DNA of 5,249 nucleotides, taken from the NCBI GenBank assembly GCA_902373545.1, contig CABKMZ010000118.1:1-5249 (forward strand), given 5' to 3'. Shown in pieces: positions 1 to 5,249 of the stretch (positions within the stretch are counted from its first letter, which is position 1; the number at the start of each line of letters is the position of its first letter). The translations under genes and the position numbers were made by a program. The notes under the pieces are model-generated. The model made no database searches and had not been told where the DNA came from. It saw only the letters and a list, made by a program, of their open reading frames with translations. The stretch comes from an uncultured Actinomyces sp. (GTDB lineage Bacteria > Actinomycetota > Actinomycetes > Actinomycetales > Actinomycetaceae).

Positions 1-3000
1 ATCCTGCGCACGTCGCTCGCCAGCGTCATCTTGCAGATGGCGTCCCTGGGCCTGGGCGCGGTCGAAGACTTCCCGTTCCTGGACGCCCCGGATCGGCGCG
101 CGGTCCGCGACGGCGTCGCCCTCCTCGTCGAGATCGGCGCGCTCGCGTCCGGCGAGCCGCAGGAGCGCCGAGGCCGTGGCGACCGTTCCCGCACACGCGA
201 CGAACGCGGCACACACGACGCAGGCAACGCGCGGGATACCCGCGCGGATCAGGACGCCTCGGGCGCCGCGCCCACCGCCCGGGACGCTGAGCAGCCGGAG
301 GCGGCCCCGGCCTCGTCCCAGTACAGGCTCACCGGCATTGGCCGGGACCTGGCGCGCCTGCCGATCGACCCGCGCCTGGGGCGCATGCTGCTGGAGGCCG
401 AGCGCCTGGGCTGCGCCTCGGAGGTGCTCGTCATCGTGGCGGCGCTGTCGATCCAGGACGTGCGCGAGCGCCCGGCCGAGCACCAGGGGACGGCGGACGC
501 CTCGCACGCGCGCCTGGCCGACCCGCATTCGGACTTCATCACGTACCTGAACCTGTGGCGCTACCTGGCGGTGCAGGCGCGCGACCTGTCGGGTTCGGCG
601 TTCCGGCGCATGTGCCGCGCGGAGTTCTTCCACTACCTGCGGTGGCGCGAGTGGCGCGACGTGGTCGGCCAGCTGCGCCAGATGGCCCGGGCGCTGGGGA
701 TCGGCGTGGGGCCGGTGGGCGAGCCGTCGACGGGCGACGTCGTGGAGGCCGCCCGCTTCGGCGGCGCGCAGGACGCGGCCGTGCGCGCGGTCCTGGCCTA
801 CGGGCAGGGGCCGGCGTCCGTGGACGCGGACCAGGTGCACCGCTCGCTGCTGGTCGGCCTGCTGTCCTATCTCGGCTCGTGGGATGAGACGAAGCGCGAC
901 TACGAGGGCGCGCGCGGCACGCACTTCACGATCTGGCCGGGCTCGGGCGTGAGCGGGCACCCCGCCTGGGTGATGACCGCAGAGCTCGTGGAGACCTCGC
1001 GCCTGTTCGCCCGCACGGTGGCCCGCATCCGCCCGGAGTGGGTGGAGCCGGCGGCGCGCGGCCTGCTCAAGCGCTCGTATTCTGAGCCGTTCTGGTCGGT
1101 CGCGAAGGGCGCGGCGATGGTCCGCGAGCGCGTGACCCTCTACGGGCTGACGCTGGCGGCGGACCGCGAGGTGCTGCTGGGGCGCTTGGGGGATCTCGTC
1201 ATCGACGAGGCCGTGGCCGCCTCGCGCTCTCATGCTCCGCGCGCGGGGTCGCTGGAGGCGCTGGCGGCCGGGTTGGTGTCGGCGTCGAAGGATCCGCTGT
1301 CGTCCGGGTCGTTTGAGCCGCGTCATTTCGAGGAGCTGGCAGCCACGCGCGAGGGGACAACGGCGCGCGAGCTGGCCCGCGAGATGTTCATTCGCAACGC
1401 CCTGGTGGATGGCCAGTGGAGGGAGAGGCACGGTTTCCAGCGCCGAAACGAGGCTCTGGTGGAGCAAGCGCGCGAGGTTGAGCGCCGTAGCCGCACCCAC
1501 GGCCTCGTCGCGGACGAGCAGGCACGCTTCCGTTTCTTCGATGATCTGATCCCCGAGCACGTGACCAGCGCGGCGGCGTTCAACCGCTGGTGGAAGGACG
1601 AGCGCCGCTCTCATCCTGATCTACTCATTTACCCGGCGTCCCTGCTGATGCCGCGCGAGGCGACGTCGGGCGAGGGCTTCCCGGACCGGTGGCAGTGCGG
1701 CGACCTATCGCTGACGCTGAGCTACGAGTTCGCGCCGGGCAGCCCGCGCGACGGCGTGTCGATGCACATCCCAATCGAGGTGCTCGAACGCGTCAGCGAT
1801 AAGGGCACGGACTGGCTGGTGCCCGGCATGCGCGAGGACCTGCTGACCGAGGCGATCCGCGCTCTGCCCAAGGGCGTGCGCCGCCTCCTGGCCCCCGCTC
1901 CGGACGTGGCCGCGTCGGTGGCGCGGTGGATCGAACAGGCGGGCGACCAGCCGGCCGAGGCCGTGGTGGCGTCGGCGGGTTCCGACGCTGCGGGGTCCGG
2001 CGGTGCGAGGGCCGACGGTGCGCGGTCCGGAGGTGCGGGGTCGGCGAAGGGCGGCGGGGGCAAGGCGGCAAGCGACGAGCCTGACCCCCTGAGCCTGGAT
2101 GCCGCGATGGGACGCCTGGCCGCGTGGGGCGCGACCTCGGGCCGTCTCTCGACGCGCAATTCCCCCGCAAAGGCACCGAAGAAGGCGGCGCAGAAGGCCA
2201 CCGCACGGCAGGCCTCGGCGGGAGCGAGCGCGGACGAGGCGACCGGCGCGGGCGCGACGGGCACAGCGGCGCAGCCGGGCGCGAATCCCACGACCGGCGC
2301 GATCGTCGGCCCTGGGAGTCACGCGGGAGCAGTCGCATCGGGCGCGGCCAGCGCGGCCACGTCGGCCAACGCCTCCGGCACTGCTGCCCCCACGCGCCGC
2401 ACGCTCACCGACGGCCCCGTCCTGGACGCCCTCGCCCACGCAGTGCGAGTCCTGCGCGGCGTAGACCTGTCCGACTCCGACCTGGCGCACGCGCGCGCCC
2501 ACCTGCCCGACCACCTGCGCATGACCTTCGTCGTCACCGACGCATCGGGCAAGGAGCTGGGCGTGGGCAAGGACCTGGCCTACCTGCAACGCTCCCTGGC
2601 CAGCGCCGCCAACAAGGCGGTGCGCACGGCCGTGCGCGCGGCCCTCGAGGAGGCCAGCGAGAAGCAGGCCCGCAGGAACAAGCGCGGGCGCGGCACCTCA
2701 GGGAGGGCCGCCACCGGCGCGAACAACACCGCGAGTGGAGCACTCTCCCCCACCGACACCTCCACGGGATCGTCCGGTGGGGAGAATCCCTCCACTACGG
2801 CTCACAGCGCGACCACGACGGGCACCGGATCCCGCGACGCGGCCCAGACCTCGTCCCCGGACCCGGCGTTCCACGCCGACGGCATCACGCAGATGCCGAC
2901 GCTGCCGCGATCGATCACGCAGACCTCGGGCGCGATGACGCTGCGGGCGTTCCCCGCGCTGGTCCCCCAGGGCAGCGCCGCGGCCCCGGCTGCGGGCGTG

Positions 3001-3765
3001 CGCGTCATGGCGAGCGCCGCCGAGGCCGACCGCGAGCACCGTGCCGGCCTCGCCCGCCTGCTGCTCACCCGCGTCGCCCTGGCGACGAACCGCGTCACCA
3101 CGCGCTGGACGGGCCGCGAGGCCCTCATGCTGGCGGCCTCCCCCTACGCGGACACGGCGGCCCTGGTCGCGGACGCGCAGCTGGCCTCGGCCCTGTCCCT
3201 CGTCGACGAGCTGAGCACCCCCGCGAACGTGCGCGACCCCGAGGCCTTCGAAACCCTCGTCGCGGCCGCGCGCGACGCCCACGAGGACCGCGTCTACCAG
3301 ATCCTCTCCCACGTCGTGCGGGCTCTGGAGGCCAGCGCCGAGGCCGACGCCGCCGTGCGCTCCCACCCGCAGGCCTCGCTCAAGGAGACCACGCGCGACG
3401 TCGCCCGCCACGGGCACACCCTCCTGTACGAGGGCTTCGTGTCGGCCACCCCGGCCTCGGCGCTGCCGCACCTGGCCCGCTACCTGCGCGCGGGGGCCGT
3501 GCGCATCGAGCGCGCCGCCTCTTCGCCGGGGGCGCTGGGGCGCGACCTGGAGGACATGGACCGCATCCACGAGGCCGAGGCCGAGATCGCCGCCACGCGC
3601 GAGGCCCTGGAGCGTCGGCCCTACGACGCCCGCGCCGCCGCCGCGCTCACGCAGGCGCGGTGGATGGCCGAAGAGCTGCGCGTCTCCATGTTCGCCCAGA
3701 CCCTGGGAACGCCCAACAAGGTCTCCATGAAGCGCCTCCTCGGCGTGCTCGCGGGGGCGCGATGA
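1..3765 (+). CDS. hrpA: ATP-dependent RNA helicase HrpA, C-terminal part (5' end outside window)
   Basis: DEAH-box RNA helicase of the HrpA family, cytoplasmic. E. coli HrpA has been linked to mRNA processing and rescue of stalled ribosomes. The reading frame is open from base 1, so the gene starts upstream and the ATPase motor is not visible. Domains, with residue 1 at base 1: the family-typical ILRTSLASVILQM end of the winged-helix region (1-13); HA2-type region from YRLTGIGRDLA (108) to about 250; OB fold about 281-350 (LLSYLGSWDET); then DUF3418 to the end, with AREMFIRNALV, FNRWWK, LPDHLRMTF (835-843) and the terminal ELRVSMFAQTLGTP. Three low-complexity inserts enlarge it: residues 50-107 (Arg/Asp-rich), 646-804 (Ala/Gly/Thr-rich) and 891-958 (Ser/Thr/Gly-rich). 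Insert borders are my estimate. The stop TGA (3763-3765) overlaps the ATG of the next small ORF. Family assignment is secure. Confidence 0.95.
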   Translation: MLRTSLASVILQMASLGLGAVEDFPFLDAPDRRAVRDGVALLVEIGALASGEPQERRGRGDRSRTRDERGTHDAGNARDTRADQDASGAAPTARDAEQPEAAPASSQYRLTGIGRDLARLPIDPRLGRMLLEAERLGCASEVLVIVAALSIQDVRERPAEHQGTADASHARLADPHSDFITYLNLWRYLAVQARDLSGSAFRRMCRAEFFHYLRWREWRDVVGQLRQMARALGIGVGPVGEPSTGDVVEAARFGGAQDAAVRAVLAYGQGPASVDADQVHRSLLVGLLSYLGSWDETKRDYEGARGTHFTIWPGSGVSGHPAWVMTAELVETSRLFARTVARIRPEWVEPAARGLLKRSYSEPFWSVAKGAAMVRERVTLYGLTLAADREVLLGRLGDLVIDEAVAASRSHAPRAGSLEALAAGLVSASKDPLSSGSFEPRHFEELAATREGTTARELAREMFIRNALVDGQWRERHGFQRRNEALVEQAREVERRSRTHGLVADEQARFRFFDDLIPEHVTSAAAFNRWWKDERRSHPDLLIYPASLLMPREATSGEGFPDRWQCGDLSLTLSYEFAPGSPRDGVSMHIPIEVLERVSDKGTDWLVPGMREDLLTEAIRALPKGVRRLLAPAPDVAASVARWIEQAGDQPAEAVVASAGSDAAGSGGARADGARSGGAGSAKGGGGKAASDEPDPLSLDAAMGRLAAWGATSGRLSTRNSPAKAPKKAAQKATARQASAGASADEATGAGATGTAAQPGANPTTGAIVGPGSHAGAVASGAASAATSANASGTAAPTRRTLTDGPVLDALAHAVRVLRGVDLSDSDLAHARAHLPDHLRMTFVVTDASGKELGVGKDLAYLQRSLASAANKAVRTAVRAALEEASEKQARRNKRGRGTSGRAATGANNTASGALSPTDTSTGSSGGENPSTTAHSATTTGTGSRDAAQTSSPDPAFHADGITQMPTLPRSITQTSGAMTLRAFPALVPQGSAAAPAAGVRVMASAAEADREHRAGLARLLLTRVALATNRVTTRWTGREALMLAASPYADTAALVADAQLASALSLVDELSTPANVRDPEAFETLVAAARDAHEDRVYQILSHVVRALEASAEADAAVRSHPQASLKETTRDVARHGHTLLYEGFVSATPASALPHLARYLRAGAVRIERAASSPGALGRDLEDMDRIHEAEAEIAATREALERRPYDARAAAALTQARWMAEELRVSMFAQTLGTPNKVSMKRLLGVLAGAR
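1987..2046 (+). repeat. 15-bp in-frame minisatellite in hrpA (4 units)
   Basis: Four imperfect 15-bp units in a row (1987-2001, 2002-2016, 2017-2031, 2032-2046) share a core like GGTGCGxGGTCCGGx. Being five codons long, the unit keeps frame and encodes AAGSG, GARAD, GARSG and GAGSA. It lies inside the large disordered insert of the helicase and probably shows how that insert grew, by replication slippage. No function is implied. Confidence 0.7.
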
Positions 3766-3871
3766 AGCGGACCAACATGCATGCCTCCATATTCGCCCAG
3801 ACCCTGGGCACGCCGGGCAATGGCTCCCCGAAGCGCCCGCTCGGCGTGCTCGCGGGGGCGCAGTGAAGCGG
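3684..3871 (+). repeat. Tandem duplication of the hrpA 3' end / sprT-like 5' end (101-bp offset)
   Basis: Bases 3684-3770 align without gaps to 3785-3871 at an offset of 101 bp, with 74 of 87 positions identical by hand count. The first unit is the authentic hrpA tail plus stop and an ATGAAGCGG start. The second unit repeats the tail-coding sequence and ends in GTGAAGCGG, the start of the SprT-like gene. Because 101 is not a multiple of 3, the second unit is read in a different frame from hrpA. The 13 differences fall at codon positions 1, 2 and 3 in the ratio 2:5:6, and only two are silent, so the second copy seems to have diverged with little constraint. A 15% divergence argues against an assembly artefact. 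Confidence 0.9.
3762..3866 (+). CDS. 34-codon chimeric ORF: SprT-like start fused to HrpA tail
   Basis: Small ORF with an ATG overlapping the hrpA stop (ATGA, 3762-3765) and a TGA overlapping the GTG of the SprT-like gene (GTGA, 3863-3866). The first residues, MKRT, resemble the MKRE start of the SprT-like protein. Residues 9-34 match the last 26 residues of HrpA at 19 positions (SIFAQTLGTP, then KR, then LGVLAGA). It is therefore a product of the local 101-bp duplication and not an independent family. A GGGGG run at 3753-3757, four bases before the ATG, could act as a weak ribosome binding site, and the same run recurs at 3854-3858 before the next gene. The ORF may pass ribosomes from hrpA to the protease gene. 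Alternatively it is only a relic. Whether the peptide is made or useful cannot be told from sequence. Confidence 0.5.
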   Translation: MKRTNMHASIFAQTLGTPGNGSPKRPLGVLAGAQ

Positions 3872-4375
3872 GAGGAGGCGCGCACCCTCGCGCGCTCACT
3901 CATGGACGCCTCCGGCCTGCACGAGTGGCGTTTCCGCTTCGATAACGCGAGGCGCCGGGCCGGGGCATGCACGCATGCGACGCGCACGATCAGCCTGTCC
4001 GGGCCACTCACCGACCTGTACGACGAGGCCACGATCCGCGGCGTCATCCTGCACGAGATCGCCCATGCCCTGGTCGGTCCCGCGCACGGGCACGACGCCG
4101 CGTGGAAGCGGGCGGCCCGCGCCCTCGGCGCGCCTGACTCCGCGCGATTGCCCTCCTCCCTCCCCGCCCCGGACGCGCCCTGGGTGGGCACGTGCCCGCG
4201 CTGCGGGGCCACGCGACGCCTGTACCGCGCCCCGCGCCGCGTCTCCTCGTGCGGGGTGTGCTCGCGCTCCTTCGACCCCGCGCTCATCCTCGCGTGGGAG
4301 CATCACGGGACCCCGGCCTCGCCCGGGCACGCCTACGAGCGCGAGCTCGCCTCGATCCGCCGCTCTCGCCGCTGA
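3863..4375 (+). CDS. SprT-like zinc metalloprotease with C-terminal zinc ribbon
   Basis: A 170-residue protein of the SprT-like family. Eukaryotic relatives (SPRTN/Spartan) cut proteins crosslinked to DNA; bacterial members are poorly characterised, so the substrate is unknown. The catalytic zinc motif HEIAH is at residues 64-68, with His77 in HGHDAAW as probable third ligand and Glu65 as catalytic base. The preceding RTISLSGPL strand (41-49) is typical of the family. A SprT-type zinc ribbon follows, with Cys111, Cys114, Cys130 and Cys133. There is no signal peptide or membrane segment, so it is cytoplasmic. The GTG at 3863 is preferred because it overlaps the upstream stop and has a GGGGG run four bases upstream. 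The ATG at 3902 (Met14) is possible, but the GGAGGAGG at 3871-3878 lies too far upstream to serve it well. It is probably translated by coupling from hrpA. Confidence 0.88.
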   Translation: MKREEARTLARSLMDASGLHEWRFRFDNARRRAGACTHATRTISLSGPLTDLYDEATIRGVILHEIAHALVGPAHGHDAAWKRAARALGAPDSARLPSSLPAPDAPWVGTCPRCGATRRLYRAPRRVSSCGVCSRSFDPALILAWEHHGTPASPGHAYERELASIRRSRR

Positions 4376-4433
4376 CCGCCGCCCACGCCGCCCTGAAACC
4401 CACGCTGCCCGGCGCCCACACCACATCCGGCTT

Positions 4434-4573
4434 CACAACCAGTTACCCAAAAATGTCGCACGTAATTCCCCCCTCACTCTTTCAAACTTTGAAAACGCAC
4501 TGTTGGTATTTCAACGTTTGTGGACAGCTTAAAAACTGACTCGACGGAAATTACGTGCAACTTTTGGGGAGGG
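4434..4573. repeat. Inverted-repeat element, copy 1
   Basis: A 140-bp stretch at 44% GC (62/140 counted) in otherwise very GC-rich DNA, repeated downstream. Outer arms: CCCAAAA plus GTCGCACGTAATT (4446-4467) face AATTACGTGCAAC plus TTTTGGG (4549-4568). They pair over about 20 bp, with two bases bulged on the left and one mismatch (C4457 opposite A4559). Nested inside, CAAACTTTGAAA (4483-4494) faces TTTCAACGTTTG (4509-4520) across a 14-base loop, 11 of 12 pairing. No coding capacity or transposase is seen. It could be a MITE-like non-autonomous element, a REP/BIME-type repeat or a structured RNA. I do not recognise the family and see no clear target-site duplication. Confidence 0.8.
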
Positions 4574-4615
4574 ACCCACCAACCACGCACGGACCCCTTC
4601 CCCACCCCGGCCTCA

Positions 4616-4755
4616 CACACCCAGTTACCCAAAAATGTCGCACGTAATTCCCCCCTGACTCTTTCAAACTTTGAAATCGCACTGTTGGTATTTCAACGTT
4701 TGTGGACAGCTTAAAAACTGACTCGACGGAAATTACGTGCGACTTTTGGGGAGGG
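4616..4755. repeat. Inverted-repeat element, copy 2
   Basis: Matches copy 1 at 136 of 140 positions with no gaps, at a constant offset of 182 bp. The differences are at 4620, 4657, 4677 and 4741. The outer arm cores GTCGCACGTAATT (4637-4649) and AATTACGTGCGAC (4731-4743) are perfectly complementary here, because G4741 replaces the A that spoils pairing in copy 1. The inner stem is 4665-4676 with 4691-4702. The last bases touch the GC-rich hairpin upstream of the phosphoribosyltransferase. Such high identity suggests a recent duplication or gene conversion. Confidence 0.8.
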
Positions 4756-4792
4756 GCCTCCCAGGGCCAGCCTCGGGCCCTGCCTCGAGGCC
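4755..4792 (+). terminator. GC-rich hairpin, possible terminator or attenuator
   Basis: GGCCTC (4755-4760) pairs with GAGGCC (4787-4792). Inside it CAGGGCC (4762-4768) pairs with GGCCCTG (4776-4782) around a 7-base loop, with a small asymmetric internal loop between the two stems. No T-tract follows, so it is not a classical intrinsic terminator, although actinobacterial terminators often lack one. It could end transcripts from the hrpA side or fold in a longer leader of the next gene. Confidence 0.35.
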
Positions 4793-4893
4793 TGCCGGGC
4801 CTCCCGGGGCCGGAATGCTGCCCGCGGCGTGCATCTGCCCACGTCACAGGGCCGAACACAGCCAAAGGCAAGCAGACACACACCCCCCGGGGA

Positions 4894-4899
4894 TACCCT
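4894..4899 (+). promoter_or_regulatory. Possible -10 element for the phosphoribosyltransferase
   Basis: TACCCT fits the loose TANNNT actinobacterial -10 pattern and would place a transcript start near 4905, about 25 bases before the ATG. No convincing -35 hexamer is found 16-18 bases upstream, so this is tentative. Confidence 0.25.
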
Positions 4900-4919
4900 T
4901 GATCCCAACACCCCCCGAG

Positions 4920-4928
4920 AGAAGGAAG
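4920..4928 (+). promoter_or_regulatory. Ribosome binding site of the phosphoribosyltransferase gene
   Basis: The purine run AGAAGGAAG contains AGAAGG (4920-4925), five bases before the ATG at 4931. It is the best Shine-Dalgarno match in the window and fixes the start codon. Confidence 0.75.
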
Positions 4929-4930
4929 CC

Positions 4931-5249
4931 ATGGGTACCATCGCCAGCCCCGACGCCAGCACCGCTCCCGACCGCGAAGTCCTCACATGGCAGGGCTTCG
5001 GCGACGCATCTCGCGAGCTCACCCAGCAGATCATTGACTCCGGGTGGATCCCGGACCTGATTGTCGCGATTGCGCGCGGCGGCCTCATTCCCGCGGGCGC
5101 GATTGCCTACGCGATGGACGTCAAGGCGATCGGCACGATGAACGTCGAGTTCTACTCCGGCATCGGCGAAACCCTCGACGAGCCCATGCTGCTTCCCCCG
5201 CTCATGGACGTCTCCGCGATGGACGGCAAGCGCGTCCTCGTCGTCGACG
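4931..5249 (+). CDS. Type I phosphoribosyltransferase, probable purine salvage (3' end outside window)
   Basis: The first 106 residues of a protein of the phosphoribosyltransferase (PRTase) fold, which transfers ribose 5-phosphate from PRPP to a base in the cytoplasm. After a variable tail of about 14 residues come EVLTW (16-20), the PDLIVAIARGGLIPAG strand and loop (41-56), and MNVEFYSG (70-77). The frame then runs to VLVVD (102-106), where the window ends just as the PRPP-binding VVDD motif begins. This resembles the roughly 160-residue actinobacterial proteins annotated as xanthine or hypoxanthine-guanine (Gpt-like) phosphoribosyltransferases, but substrate choice cannot be fixed from this part. 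The good ribosome binding site and the 555-bp gap upstream suggest its own transcription unit, unlike the tightly packed hrpA group. Confidence 0.85.
   Translation, partial: MGTIASPDASTAPDREVLTWQGFGDASRELTQQIIDSGWIPDLIVAIARGGLIPAGAIAYAMDVKAIGTMNVEFYSGIGETLDEPMLLPPLMDVSAMDGKRVLVVD

Larger units (their letters stand above)
4376..4930. other. Intergenic region with paired AT-rich elements
   Basis: This 555-bp gap separates the SprT-like gene from the phosphoribosyltransferase. Bases 4376-4433 are GC-rich with nothing recognisable. Bases 4434-4573 and 4616-4755 are two copies of an inverted-repeat element, separated by a C-rich spacer (4574-4615). A GC-rich hairpin follows at 4755-4792, then a short leader to the next start codon. 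Short ORFs can be drawn through the elements, but they lack ribosome binding sites and credible protein sequence, so I treat the region as non-coding. Confidence 0.85.

Noticed and set aside
1705..2589. Minus-strand ORF (294 codons) opposite the hrpA insert
   Set aside because: Arg/Gly/Ala-rich mirror of the low-complexity insert, without family features.
2124..3761. Long + strand ORF in another frame over hrpA, continuous with the 34-codon ORF
   Set aside because: It is very rich in Arg, Pro and Gly with no family features and sits over clear HrpA coding sequence. It is a GC-skew shadow. Only the part after the hrpA stop (3762-3866) is kept.
2698..4287. Long minus-strand ORF (529 codons) opposite hrpA and the SprT-like gene
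   Set aside because: Antisense to two well-supported genes, low-complexity composition, no recognisable domain and no ribosome binding site; typical of GC-rich DNA.
4504..4533. Possible promoter inside each AT-rich element (TTGGTA followed by TTAAAA)
   Set aside because: The spacing is 19 bases and both hexamers are poor; AT-rich islands in GC-rich DNA give such matches easily.
4434..4755. CRISPR-like array
   Set aside because: Only two 140-bp units with internal dyad symmetry and one spacer; repeat length and structure do not fit CRISPR.
4520..4902. Two short ORFs reading from one inverted-repeat element into the next
   Set aside because: They share the same first residues only because the elements are duplicated, lack ribosome binding sites and resemble no protein.

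Overview
The window is GC-rich DNA (roughly 70% or more across the genes by eye) with strong G/C at third codon positions, GTG/TTG start codons and overlapping stop/start codons. This points to a high-GC actinobacterium. The HrpA, SprT-like and phosphoribosyltransferase protein styles fit Actinomycetales, possibly Actinomycetaceae, but that placement is inference from memory.

Layout: all genes lie on the + strand. (1) Positions 1-3765 hold the C-terminal 1254 codons of a DEAH-box RNA helicase, HrpA. The helicase motor lies upstream of the window. What is visible is the end of the winged-helix region, the HA2 region, the OB fold and a long DUF3418 region, enlarged by three disordered inserts. 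(2) At the 3' end of hrpA a tandem duplication of about 101 bp has copied the junction between hrpA and the next gene. It creates a 34-codon chimeric ORF (3762-3866) that begins like the SprT-like gene and ends like HrpA, linked to its neighbours by ATGA and GTGA overlaps. (3) Positions 3863-4375 encode a 170-residue SprT-like zinc metalloprotease with an HEIAH motif and a C-terminal zinc ribbon. (4) A 555-bp intergenic region (4376-4930) carries two near-identical 140-bp elements (136/140 identity, 44% GC in the counted copy), offset by 182 bp. Each is an imperfect long inverted repeat with a second hairpin nested inside. They are followed by a GC-rich hairpin and a short leader. (5) At 4931 a type I phosphoribosyltransferase starts behind a good ribosome binding site and is cut by the window end at the start of its PRPP-binding motif.

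The hrpA, 34-codon ORF and SprT-like genes look like one translationally coupled unit: an RNA helicase (ribosome/RNP remodelling in E. coli) with a probable protein-processing protease. The phosphoribosyltransferase is probably a separate unit for purine salvage. The two items most worth a second look are the paired inverted-repeat elements at 4434-4755, which I do not recognise, and the frame-shifting duplication at the hrpA/sprT-like junction. No CRISPR array, tRNA, rRNA or recognisable transposase gene is present.
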